Shown: piece by piece, positions 1-8,129 of the stretch | How the letters are laid out: each line of letters opens with the position of its first letter | Numbering within the stretch: the stretch's first letter is position 1 | Assembly (NCBI GenBank): GCA_003856375.1 | Contig: CP034120.1 | Span: 2,728,001-2,792,000 of the forward strand | Origin: Glaciecola amylolytica | Lineage (GTDB): Bacteria > Bacteroidota > Bacteroidia > Flavobacteriales_D > Crocinitomicaceae | DNA: 64,000 nucleotides | Direction: 5' to 3' | The notes under the pieces: generated by a model | The model's database searches: none | The model's input: the letters and a program-made list of their open reading frames with translations, nothing else | What the model was told of the DNA's origin: nothing | Program-made: the position numbers and the translations under genes

Positions 1-822
1 AAACCCTCATTCCTGGTTCAAAACGAAGCATACATCGGAGGAGGAATAAAATTGCCTTTGTTCAACAATTCTAAATTCAGTGTGGATTACAGGCATTTTG
101 AAACACAGGATCGCTATTATCAGTTGCCGGATTTCACCAACAAAGACACTACCGACAGAACCATATTGTATGGTAACTCCTTAATGGTCACGCTGGAACA
201 CAATTCATTGAACCGGAAACAATGGGCATCATCGGGAACTTTGGCACTTTTCAAAGCAATTTATAGTGGAGCCAAAGAACACAGTGTGGCCGGATCAACC
301 TCTTTGGAAAAATATGATTACCGAAACGGGCATCATTGGTTCAACATTCGTGGAGAAATTCAGAATTTTCCTCTGAGTACCAAATATTTCTCATTCGGAG
401 TTCACGGTTTGGCCAGTATTACCAATCTTTCACTCCTGAAAAATTACACCGCAACGTTGCTGAATATGAATGCTTTTCAGCCCCTGCCCGATTTGCAAAC
501 GTATTTCTTCTCGGATTATCGTTCTCCTCAGTATATCGGAGGTGGAATCAATATTATTTTTTCCCTGCGTAAAAACATTGATATCCGGGCAGATGGTTAC
601 TGGTATCAGCCTTTCATTTCCATTACCAAAAACGATGACGGAACCTTTGGTTACTCCAAGCCATTTAAGGGAGAATCTCAGGTTGTATCACTGTCTGCAA
701 TTTATCATTCGCCCCTCGGCCCTCTTCGTGCTTCATTGAATTACTTTCCGAAGCAAAAATCGCCTCTGGCATTTCAATTTACATACGGATTTATCATTTT
801 CCACGAACGAGCGTTTCGTTAG
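1..822 (+). CDS. C-terminal part of patatin-like outer-membrane barrel protein (partial)
   Basis: The reading frame is open back to the first base of the window, so this is the 3' end of a longer gene and no internal codon needs to be the start. The product is rich in alternating aromatic and polar strands and ends in a motif of the type YHSPLGPLRASLNYF followed by a short strand, as in the C-terminal beta-barrel of Bacteroidetes patatin-like phospholipase/BamA-type proteins. The complete gene at 16027-18411 has a comparable barrel. By family knowledge the missing N-terminus would hold a signal peptide, a patatin lipase domain and a POTRA-like domain; none of that is visible here. It could be another Omp85-like barrel. 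Confidence 0.7.
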   Translation, partial: KPSFLVQNEAYIGGGIKLPLFNNSKFSVDYRHFETQDRYYQLPDFTNKDTTDRTILYGNSLMVTLEHNSLNRKQWASSGTLALFKAIYSGAKEHSVAGSTSLEKYDYRNGHHWFNIRGEIQNFPLSTKYFSFGVHGLASITNLSLLKNYTATLLNMNAFQPLPDLQTYFFSDYRSPQYIGGGINIIFSLRKNIDIRADGYWYQPFISITKNDDGTFGYSKPFKGESQVVSLSAIYHSPLGPLRASLNYFPKQKSPLAFQFTYGFIIFHERAFR

Positions 823-861
823 TAAGATCAGAACTATTAAATTCGCATCAAATTCGAGAAA

Positions 862-1929
862 ATGACAAAAATCATCTGTGGTATACAGCAAATGGGAATT
901 GGTGTTCCCAATGTGCAATCAATTTGGAAATGGTATCGTGAACACTTTGGTGTGGACGTAAGAATTTTTGAAGAAGCTGCTGAAGCCCCTTTGATGACAA
1001 GATATACCGGTGGTGTTATTCATTCCAGAACGGCAACTTTGGCACTTTCCATGGAAAGCGGCGGCGGATTTGAGATCTGGCAATTTACATCACGTCCAAC
1101 GGAAAAAAGCACAGAACCAATCATTCTGGGTGATTTCGGTTTATATGCTTGCCGGATCAAATCCAGAGATGTAAAAGCGACCCACGCTTTCCTGACTAAA
1201 AAAGGAGCGAAAGTCTTATCCGAACCACAACAATTACCCAACGGCAGTTTTCACTTCCTGGTAGAAGATCCGAACGGAAATCTGTTCGATATCGTGGAAG
1301 GATCCGGATGGTTCATGGACACTAAATTTGAAGGAAAGACAGGAGGTGTTGCCGGTTCCATGATCGGTGTCAGCTCCATCGAAAAAGCATTGCCCTTGTA
1401 TCAGACTATTTTGGGATACGACCAGATCGTTTACGACGTAACGGATACTTTTGACGCTTTCAATCAGGTTCCAAACGGAAATCACAAAGTAAGACGTGTT
1501 TTACTTCAGCATTCCGAAGACAGAAAAGGGCCGTTTGCAAAATTGCTTGGTCCTACACAAATTGAATTGGTACAGGCTGTAGAACGAACAGATGCAAAAT
1601 CCATTTTCAAAAACCGTTTCTGGGGCGACTGGGGCTTCATTCACTTGTGTTTCGATGTTCAGGGAATGGATGATTTGCAGAAGGAATGTGAAAAGCTTGG
1701 CTTCCCGTTCACTGTCGATTCCGGAAAAACCTTTGATATGGGAGAAGCCGGCGGAAGATTCAGCTACATTGAAGATCCGGACGGAACGTGGATTGAATTC
1801 GTTGAAACTCATAAAGTTCCGGTAATGAAAAAGTTAGGATGGTATATTCATCTTAAAAATAAAAAGCCGGGAGCATTCCTTCCCAACTGGATGCTTAAAG
1901 CAATGAGATTTAACCGTGTAAAAAATTGA
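862..1929 (+). CDS. Two-domain VOC (glyoxalase/bleomycin-resistance) family protein
   Basis: The 355-residue product contains two vicinal-oxygen-chelate modules, roughly residues 5-150 and 160-320. Each ends with the typical strand: LVEDPNGNLFDIVE near 133-146 and YIEDPDGTWIEFVE near 302-315. A histidine in GFIHLCF (H261) and the glutamates in these strands are plausible metal ligands. There is no signal peptide, so it should be cytoplasmic. VOC proteins include lactoylglutathione lyases, extradiol dioxygenases and isomerases, and nothing in sequence or context fixes the substrate. It starts 39 bp after the upstream gene, with no Shine-Dalgarno sequence, and may be cotranscribed with it. Confidence 0.85.
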   Translation: MTKIICGIQQMGIGVPNVQSIWKWYREHFGVDVRIFEEAAEAPLMTRYTGGVIHSRTATLALSMESGGGFEIWQFTSRPTEKSTEPIILGDFGLYACRIKSRDVKATHAFLTKKGAKVLSEPQQLPNGSFHFLVEDPNGNLFDIVEGSGWFMDTKFEGKTGGVAGSMIGVSSIEKALPLYQTILGYDQIVYDVTDTFDAFNQVPNGNHKVRRVLLQHSEDRKGPFAKLLGPTQIELVQAVERTDAKSIFKNRFWGDWGFIHLCFDVQGMDDLQKECEKLGFPFTVDSGKTFDMGEAGGRFSYIEDPDGTWIEFVETHKVPVMKKLGWYIHLKNKKPGAFLPNWMLKAMRFNRVKN

Positions 1930-1982
1930 TTTAACCGTAGTTCCCATTGATTATGATAGTCATTCATTTCATATTTAAATCG

Positions 1983-1990
1983 TAACTTTG
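1983..1990 (+). promoter_or_regulatory. Bacteroidetes-type -7 promoter element for the DUF4249 gene
   Basis: TAACTTTG matches the TAnnTTTG element read by the Bacteroidetes primary sigma factor and lies 17 bp before the ATG at 2008. No TTTG/TTG is seen at the usual distance upstream, so only the -7 half is supported. Confidence 0.5.
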
Positions 1991-2007
1991 GGTCAAATTG
2001 TATACTT

Positions 2008-3156
2008 ATGAGATTTCTCCAATTTTCACTTTGCACCATCATTCTTGCTTCATTGGCTTTATTAAGCTCTTGTAAAGACGATATTGATTTTGCAGGAGAT
2101 CATGTTGAAACTCCCGTGCTATTCGGGTTGTTAGACAAAAGTGATTCGCTTCATTATGTGAAACTTACACGTACTTTTGCAGGTTCCAATAACTCCATAG
2201 ATGTTGCATTGATCGAGGATTCCAGTTATTTTCAGGATGCAGAGATTGTAATTGAAGAGTGGGGTACGGTAGGTAATGCATTCATAAAAGTAAGATCCTG
2301 GATCTTACGGGATACAATCCTGACAAATAAGGTTCCGGGAGCTTTCTACAGTCCGAATCAAAAAGTATACTATTTCCAAACAAAGTCATTCAATACTTTA
2401 ACTCCACCGGATATTGCTGATCCAAATCCGACGACCGCACTAAAAGATGCAGCAACTTACAGGTTGATTGCAAACATTAACAATGGTCAGATCATTGTTA
2501 ATAGTGAAACAAAACTGGTTAACACAATTGGGATAACTTCACCGAGCCCTAACGGATCTTATGCATTTGTTAAAACGGTTAACAATGTGAAACAATATGC
2601 ACCTGCACCTATCAAAGCAAATAATGGAAATGCCAAAGTAATGGATGCCCGCATTCAATTTTTCTTTGATGAGTATTTCAATGGGATTCCTGTTCAAAAA
2701 TCCTTTATCTGGAAGATTGGAGAATTTAATGGAGATCAGGTGACAGGAGGTAGTTCAAATTTTTCTGCAAACGGTGAAACGTTCTATCAATTGGTAAAGC
2801 AAAATTGTACAAATGATGTCACGATCAACAAACGAAAACTGACATCCATGCGTTTGATTATAACCGGAGGAAGTGAAGATTTGAGCAAATACATTTTGGT
2901 GAATAAACCAAGTTCTTCTTTGGCTCAAAACAAACCAACTTTCTCGAATCTGACGAGAACAGACGGCGGGCCGGTGATCGGGCTTTTCAGTTCGCGCATG
3001 ACCAGCAGACAGGATAAACTATCAGGCACGAATTTACGTGTACTTGATTATTTATCCATGAAAGAACTTTGCTCCGGACCAATCACAGGTTTGCTGTTAT
3101 TCTGCAGTGATTTTCAAACTGATATAAACAATGGTGAGTCCTGGGCTTGTCAATAA
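2008..3156 (+). CDS. DUF4249-family lipoprotein
   Basis: The 382-residue product begins with a lipoprotein signal ending LLSSC, with the acylated cysteine at about residue 22, so it is an exported lipoprotein. The following region (TPVLFGLLDKSDSLHYVKLTRTF) resembles DUF4249 proteins, which in Bacteroidetes often sit next to TonB-dependent receptor genes. No receptor is adjacent here, so this copy is solitary. It has its own -7 element and is closed by a strong terminator, so it is probably monocistronic. Function unknown. Confidence 0.75.
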   Translation: MRFLQFSLCTIILASLALLSSCKDDIDFAGDHVETPVLFGLLDKSDSLHYVKLTRTFAGSNNSIDVALIEDSSYFQDAEIVIEEWGTVGNAFIKVRSWILRDTILTNKVPGAFYSPNQKVYYFQTKSFNTLTPPDIADPNPTTALKDAATYRLIANINNGQIIVNSETKLVNTIGITSPSPNGSYAFVKTVNNVKQYAPAPIKANNGNAKVMDARIQFFFDEYFNGIPVQKSFIWKIGEFNGDQVTGGSSNFSANGETFYQLVKQNCTNDVTINKRKLTSMRLIITGGSEDLSKYILVNKPSSSLAQNKPTFSNLTRTDGGPVIGLFSSRMTSRQDKLSGTNLRVLDYLSMKELCSGPITGLLLFCSDFQTDINNGESWACQ

Positions 3157-3176
3157 GATATAACCGAAACAAAAAG

Positions 3177-3212
3177 CTCCCGTTTTATCGCCAGATAGAC
3201 GGGAGTTTTTGT
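3177..3212 (+). terminator. Rho-independent terminator after the DUF4249 gene
   Basis: A perfect 7-bp stem (ctcccgt at 3177-3183, acgggag at 3199-3205) is followed at once by a T-run, 20 bp after the stop codon. Confidence 0.85.
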
Positions 3213-3236
3213 TTGTACACACCGATTTCACCCCAC

Positions 3237-3262
3237 TGTGGATAAGTGTACGCTTATCCACA
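3237..3262. promoter_or_regulatory. Inverted pair of DnaA-box-like 9-mers upstream of priA
   Basis: TGTGGATAA at 3237-3245 and TTATCCACA at 3254-3262 are two perfect copies of the classical DnaA-box sequence facing each other across 8 bp. With flanking bases they form a 10-bp inverted repeat with a 6-bp loop. The site follows the upstream terminator and precedes the priA start by about 90 bp. A 12-bp palindrome (TTACCCGGGTAA, 3265-3276) adjoins it. DnaA binding is inferred from the match; a simple hairpin is the alternative. Confidence 0.55.
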
Positions 3263-3340
3263 TCTTACCCGGGTAAATAGTATTCCTATCATTTAATTGG
3301 ATAGATCCGGACAAAAAACTCTTTTTTCTTTTTAGTTCAT

Positions 3341-3348
3341 TAAATTTG
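3341..3348 (+). promoter_or_regulatory. Bacteroidetes-type -7 promoter element for priA
   Basis: TAAATTTG fits TAnnTTTG and ends 4 bp before the priA ATG at 3353. If used, the message would be essentially leaderless. No clear -33 TTTG is present. Confidence 0.4.
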
Positions 3349-3352
3349 TTCC

Positions 3353-5836
3353 ATGAGCGAACGCATTACTCTTTTCGTTGATGTTATCTTACCCATTCCG
3401 TTAAGTCAGGAATTCACCTACCGGGTTCCTTTCGAGATGAATGATTTTATCCGGGAACATTTGCGTGTAATCGTCCCTTTTGGAAAAGGAAAGCTCTATA
3501 CTGGAATCATTACAAAAATCCATCAGGAAGCGCCAAAAATCTATCAGGCGAAATACATTGAACACATTCTGGACGAAAGCCCGTTGATCACTAAAAGACA
3601 GTACGCTTTCTGGAAATGGATTTCAGAATATTACATGGCTCCTATCGGAGATGTCATGAACGCCGCTTTGCCTTCCAATTTCAAATTGGCGAGCGAAACA
3701 AAAATTGTTCTTCATCCCGATTTCGATCAGGAAAATACATCACTCACCGACCGCGAGTTTCTGGTTGTAGAAGCTTTGGAAATCAAGGAAACGCTTGATC
3801 TGAAAGAGATTTCCGAAATCATCGGAATTAAAACAATACAACCCCTGATAAAAACCTTATTGGAAAAACGCATCGTCCTCACGTTGGAAGAAGTTTCCAA
3901 TAAATTCACACCTAAAACAGGATTATTTGTAGTCATACAGGAAGATTACAGATCAGATACTGTTCTGAACGAACTTTTTGAACAGCTTGCTCAAAAAAAG
4001 ACCACTCAAAAGCAAGAGCAGGTATTGTTGAAAATTCTTCAATTGGGAGGATTTCATGATGGGAACGTTACTCCTATTCTTCGAAAGTCACTGGAAGATC
4101 AGGGTTGTTCCTTATCTGCAATCAATACCTTGGAAAAACAGGGTGTTTTGCGTATTGAACGACTCGAAATTTCCCGAATTCAAAGTTTGGATCAAAGTAA
4201 ATTTGAGTTTCCGACATTAAGTGCGGCACAAACCGATGCCTTCAACCAAATTGAAAATGGATTTCAGGAAAAAGATACCGTTTTACTTCAGGGAATCACA
4301 GGTTCCGGAAAAACCGAGATTTACATCGAACTGATCAGAAAAGTGCTCAATGAAGGAAAACAGGTTTTGTTCCTTGTTCCTGAAATTGCATTGACCACGC
4401 AGCTGATTCAGCGTTTATCGGCTTATTTCGGAGAGAAGATCGGAGTGTATCATTCCAAATTCAATTCAAATGAGCGGGTAGAAATCTGGAATAAAGTACT
4501 GAGCAACGATCCCAATCAATTCCGTTTGGTTGTCGGAGCGCGTTCATCCGTCTTTCTGCCGTTTCAGGATCTGGGCCTGGTCATTGTTGATGAAGAACAT
4601 GAATCTTCCTACAAACAGCAAGATCCGTCTCCACGATACAATGCGCGCGACATGGCGATTGTTTTGGCACATTTCTTCAAAACAAAAACACTTTTGGGTT
4701 CGGCAACCCCTTCCATTGAAACTTTCCAGAACACCCGAGATCAAAAATACGGACATGTGCTGCTGACCGAACGATTTTCCCAGGTGCAATTGCCGGAAAT
4801 TTTGTGCGCGGATATGAAGGAAGAACGCAGACAAAAAAGTCTGAACGGACACTTCTCCAAATTCCTTCTCGACAACATTACAGAAACACTGAAAAATCAG
4901 GAACAGATCATTTTGTTTCAAAACAGAAGAGGCTATACTCCTATCTGGACTTGCGAAATTTGTGGATTCAGCCCGAATTGCATCAATTGCGATACAACTT
5001 TGAATTATCACAAGCATGCCAATATTCTGAAATGCCATCATTGCAGTTACCAGACAAAACCAATCGGAACCTGCCCTGCTTGTGGGAGCAACCGTTTGAA
5101 GATGCTTGGATTCGGAACGGAAAAAATTGAAGATGATTTGTCGTTGATTTTACCGGATGTTAAGATCGGACGAATGGATCTGGACACAACCCGCAATAAA
5201 AACAGCCACCTGGAATTGATTCAGGCATTCGAAAATCGGGAAATCGATATTTTGATCGGAACACAAATGGTTGCAAAAGGTCTGGATTTTGATCATGTTG
5301 GACTCGTAGGAATTCTGGATGCCGATTTAATGCTCAATAAAACGGATTTCAGAGCATTTGAGCGTGCTTTCCAGCTTATGACTCAGGTTGCAGGAAGATC
5401 GGGTCGCAGAAACAAGCGTGGAAAGGTAATTATCCAAACTGGAAATCCGGATCATTGGGTTATTCAAAAAGTCATGGAACACGATTACGATGCGTTTGCG
5501 ATTAATGAAGTCGTCGAGCGGAGAAATTATCATTACCCTCCTTTTTACAAATTGATTCGCTTCACGTTGAAGCATCGGGACAGAGATTTGGTGGAAGCCG
5601 GAGCATTGCATTTCAGTAAATTACTGAAGGAGCAATTTCACGAGCGCGTTTTAGGCCCTGAATCCCCGGTTATTGCGAGGATTCAGAACTTTTATTTGAA
5701 AGAAATAATTTTAAAAATTGAGCAAGAAGCTCCTCAGAAGAAAGTAAAGGAACGCTTACATGAGCTGACGGATCAATTTTTCAGCGTTCCCCATTTCAAA
5801 CCTATTCGACTGATAACAGATGTCGATCCCGCTTAA
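3353..5836 (+). CDS. priA: Primosomal protein N' (replication restart DNA helicase PriA)
   Basis: PriA recognises stalled or collapsed replication forks and reloads the replicative helicase. The 827-residue product has the expected order: an N-terminal 3'-DNA-binding domain, a winged-helix region, a superfamily 2 helicase core with Walker A GSGKTE near residue 316 and a DEEH box near 413, then paired zinc-binding cysteines from about 534 to 580 (CEICGF, CINC, CHHC, CPACG). The QVAGRSGR motif lies at about 680. Length is normal for Bacteroidetes. The gene converges on rpoD and the two stop codons share four bases. The start was chosen for the classical N-terminus ([14 protein letters not shown]). 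Confidence 0.97.
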   Translation: MSERITLFVDVILPIPLSQEFTYRVPFEMNDFIREHLRVIVPFGKGKLYTGIITKIHQEAPKIYQAKYIEHILDESPLITKRQYAFWKWISEYYMAPIGDVMNAALPSNFKLASETKIVLHPDFDQENTSLTDREFLVVEALEIKETLDLKEISEIIGIKTIQPLIKTLLEKRIVLTLEEVSNKFTPKTGLFVVIQEDYRSDTVLNELFEQLAQKKTTQKQEQVLLKILQLGGFHDGNVTPILRKSLEDQGCSLSAINTLEKQGVLRIERLEISRIQSLDQSKFEFPTLSAAQTDAFNQIENGFQEKDTVLLQGITGSGKTEIYIELIRKVLNEGKQVLFLVPEIALTTQLIQRLSAYFGEKIGVYHSKFNSNERVEIWNKVLSNDPNQFRLVVGARSSVFLPFQDLGLVIVDEEHESSYKQQDPSPRYNARDMAIVLAHFFKTKTLLGSATPSIETFQNTRDQKYGHVLLTERFSQVQLPEILCADMKEERRQKSLNGHFSKFLLDNITETLKNQEQIILFQNRRGYTPIWTCEICGFSPNCINCDTTLNYHKHANILKCHHCSYQTKPIGTCPACGSNRLKMLGFGTEKIEDDLSLILPDVKIGRMDLDTTRNKNSHLELIQAFENREIDILIGTQMVAKGLDFDHVGLVGILDADLMLNKTDFRAFERAFQLMTQVAGRSGRRNKRGKVIIQTGNPDHWVIQKVMEHDYDAFAINEVVERRNYHYPPFYKLIRFTLKHRDRDLVEAGALHFSKLLKEQFHERVLGPESPVIARIQNFYLKEIILKIEQEAPQKKVKERLHELTDQFFSVPHFKPIRLITDVDPA

Positions 5837-6702
5837 CCAAGGTATGATTTAAGCATCCGGCTTCGGGATGTATGTTTCAAGCGTCGAATTGCCTTCTCTT
5901 TTATTTGTCTTACTCTTTCTCTTGTCAGATCGAACAAATCGCCGATCTCTTCAAGTGTCAGAGGATGTTTTCCGTTTAAACCGTAGTAAAGTCGAACCAC
6001 GTCACCTTCTCTTCCTGATAATGAAGACAAAGAACGTTCGATCTCTTTTCGCAAAGATTCTTTTGTCAATTCATTTTCCGGACTTGGCAAAGCATCATTC
6101 GGCAATACATCATACATGCTTGATGAACTTTCGTCTCCGTCCACAAGCGGTGCATCCATCGATAAATGACGAGCAGTATTTGCCAGCGACTGGCGCACAT
6201 CATCTACAGAACATTCCAGATATTCCGCCAATTCATCTGCAGAAGGAGGACGTTCGTAGAGTTGTTCCAATTCGCTGTATGCTCTGTTAATTTTATTGAT
6301 CGTTCCAATTTTGTTCAGCGGAAGGCGAACGATTCTTGCCTGTTCAGCCAATGCCTGTAAAATCGATTGACGAATCCACCAAACGGCATATGAAATGAAT
6401 TTAAATCCGCGGGTTTCATCGAAACGCTCAGCAGCTTTTATCAACCCAAGGTTTCCTTCGTTAATTAAATCAGGAAGTGATAAACCTTGATTTTGATATT
6501 GCTTTGATACGGAAACTACGAAGCGGAGGTTTGCTTTTGTTAATCTTTCCAGCGCTTTTTTGTCGCCTGCTTTGATCCGTTTTGCCAACTCTACTTCTTC
6601 ATCCGCACTGATTAATTCAACACGACCAATTTCTTGTAGGTACTTATCAAGGGAAGCTGTCTCCCGATTGGTAACCTGCTTTACAATCTTTAACTGTCTC
6701 AT
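5833..6702 (-). CDS. rpoD: RNA polymerase primary sigma factor RpoD/SigA, short Bacteroidetes type
   Basis: This 289-residue sigma-70 protein directs RNA polymerase to housekeeping promoters. It starts with region 1.2 ([22 protein letters not shown]) and has no region 1.1. Region 2 includes [15 protein letters not shown] and the promoter-melting stretch [13 protein letters not shown]. Region 4 ends in the -35-reading helix-turn-helix ([29 protein letters not shown]). This short form is normal for Bacteroidetes and fits the TAnnTTTG elements seen across the window. The gene overlaps the end of priA tail to tail by four bases. Confidence 0.96.
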   Translation of the reverse strand: MRQLKIVKQVTNRETASLDKYLQEIGRVELISADEEVELAKRIKAGDKKALERLTKANLRFVVSVSKQYQNQGLSLPDLINEGNLGLIKAAERFDETRGFKFISYAVWWIRQSILQALAEQARIVRLPLNKIGTINKINRAYSELEQLYERPPSADELAEYLECSVDDVRQSLANTARHLSMDAPLVDGDESSSSMYDVLPNDALPSPENELTKESLRKEIERSLSSLSGREGDVVRLYYGLNGKHPLTLEEIGDLFDLTRERVRQIKEKAIRRLKHTSRSRMLKSYLG

Positions 6703-6854
6703 GGTCTTTACAATTGATTTACATGAATATAACGATTATAAGATACAGATAGTTGTGTTCGTTGGAATCAAAAAATGTTAAATGAATAAACGGTTTGTTT
6801 AAACTAACAAATTGTGTGAATCAATGAAGATTTCGTTTAACCAAGTTAAAAAAG

Positions 6855-6862
6855 TAACTTTG
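6855..6862 (+). promoter_or_regulatory. Bacteroidetes-type -7 promoter element for the phosphatase/methyltransferase pair
   Basis: TAACTTTG fits TAnnTTTG and lies 20 bp before the ATG at 6883. About 20 bp upstream is TTTC (6831-6834), an imperfect -33 match. Confidence 0.5.
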
Positions 6863-6882
6863 CACCCGATAACACATGATTT

Positions 6883-7353
6883 ATGCGCATTTTGATGGTT
6901 TGTTTGGGCAATATTTGCCGCTCTCCGATGGCAGATGGCTGGTTGAGACACAAAAACAAAAAATACGGTTTGTCTCTGGAAATTGACTCCGCGGGAACCG
7001 CTGACTATCATGTCGGAAAAAAACCGGATGATCGGATGAGAAGACTTTCTCTGGAATATGGTGTTTCTATCGATGAGCTAAGAGCCCGTCAGTTCTCTGT
7101 CTCCGATTTCGACAACTACGATATCATCTTTGCCATGGATAAAAACAATCGTCAGAATATCCTGCGCATGGCCCGCAATGAAGATGACAAACAAAAAGTC
7201 CGATTGTTTCTGAATGAATTACGACCAAATGAAGACCTGGAAGTTCCGGATCCTTATTATGGAACTGATGCCAATTTCAGGGAAGTGATTCAACTTCTCG
7301 ATGAAGCAACAGAATCTTTTCTAATCAATAATCAATTAATAGCAAAACAATGA
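6883..7353 (+). CDS. Low-molecular-weight protein-tyrosine phosphatase
   Basis: The 156-residue product is a full-length LMW-PTP. The P-loop CLGNICRSP begins at the catalytic Cys7 with Arg13, and the general-acid aspartate is Asp123 in DPYYG. The family hydrolyses phosphotyrosine in the cytoplasm, often opposing bacterial tyrosine kinases; no kinase or capsule locus lies nearby, so the target is unknown. The stop codon overlaps the next start by four bases (ATGA), so it is translationally coupled to the RsmI-like methyltransferase. Confidence 0.95.
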   Translation: MRILMVCLGNICRSPMADGWLRHKNKKYGLSLEIDSAGTADYHVGKKPDDRMRRLSLEYGVSIDELRARQFSVSDFDNYDIIFAMDKNNRQNILRMARNEDDKQKVRLFLNELRPNEDLEVPDPYYGTDANFREVIQLLDEATESFLINNQLIAKQ

Positions 7354-8060
7354 GCACGGGAAAATTATACCTGATTCCAAACACACTTGGAGGAGAAACA
7401 ACAGAAGACATTATCCCGCAAAAAGTAGCTGAAATTGCCAGCGGATTACGCGTATTTGCAGTTGAAGACATCAAATCTGCCCGCAGGTTATTGCGAAAAA
7501 TTGATCGCTCATTTCCCATTGATGAATCGGAGTTTTTTGTTCTGAATAAGTCAACTGCTGCTTCTGAAGTTTATCACCTCATCAAAGCAATGAAAGCAGG
7601 AAAAGATATAGGAATCATCAGCGAAGCCGGTTGTGCAGGAATTGCAGACCCGGGAGCTGTATTGGTTGCTTTGGCTCATGAAAATGAAATCCACGTTTGC
7701 CCCACAGTTGGTCCAAGCTCCATCCTTCTCACACTAATAGGAAGCGGATTTAACGGACAGCAATTCTCGTTTCATGGTTATTTACCAAAAGAACAGAAAG
7801 AACGCATCCGAAAATTAAAAGATTTGGAACAACGTATGAAAAGAGGCGGTGAAACACAACTATTCATGGATACTCCTTTCAGAACTATGCATGTTTTTGA
7901 AGACCTGTTGAACTTTTTGGCAGACGATACCTTATTATGTGTTGCATCCAATCTGACATTACACAACGAACGCATTCAGACAAAAAGCATTGCCGACTGG
8001 CGCGAAAATGCTTACGATATCAGCAAGCAGCCTGTGATGTTTGCACTAGGAAAATTATAA
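7350..8060 (+). CDS. RsmI-like SAM-dependent methyltransferase (tetrapyrrole methylase fold)
   Basis: The 236-residue product has the tetrapyrrole/ribosomal methylase fold: N-terminal KLYLIPNTLG, SEAGCAGIADPGA near residue 91 for SAM binding, TVGPSSILLTLIGSGF near 119, and FHGYLPKE near 140. RsmI makes the 2'-O-methyl group of C1402 in 16S rRNA. This protein is shorter than E. coli RsmI and belongs to the YraL-like branch, so rRNA methylation is probable but not certain. It overlaps the LMW phosphatase gene by four bases. Confidence 0.85.
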   Translation: MSTGKLYLIPNTLGGETTEDIIPQKVAEIASGLRVFAVEDIKSARRLLRKIDRSFPIDESEFFVLNKSTAASEVYHLIKAMKAGKDIGIISEAGCAGIADPGAVLVALAHENEIHVCPTVGPSSILLTLIGSGFNGQQFSFHGYLPKEQKERIRKLKDLEQRMKRGGETQLFMDTPFRTMHVFEDLLNFLADDTLLCVASNLTLHNERIQTKSIADWRENAYDISKQPVMFALGKL

Positions 8061-8069
8061 AAGGATTCA

Positions 8070-8106
8070 AAGAGTTCAAACCGAAGCAATCGGAATTTGA
8101 ACTCTT
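8070..8106. terminator. Bidirectional hairpin between convergent genes
   Basis: An 11-bp inverted repeat (aagagttcaaa at 8070-8080, tttgaactctt at 8096-8106) has an inner 4-bp stem (ccga/tcgg). It lies between the RsmI-like gene and the giant surface-protein gene, whose 3' ends face each other. Flanking runs are A/T-rich rather than pure T tracts. Confidence 0.65.
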
Positions 8107-8129
8107 GAACATTTTATACCTTTTGAACC

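Noticed and set aside
3237-3262. Chromosome origin (oriC) at the DnaA-box pair
   Set aside because: Only two boxes, no AT-rich unwinding region of the expected kind and no dnaA or other origin-linked genes nearby; a regulatory site is more likely.
4544-5041. Minus-strand open frame of 165 codons inside priA
   Set aside because: Fully antisense to a conserved helicase region; no independent signals.
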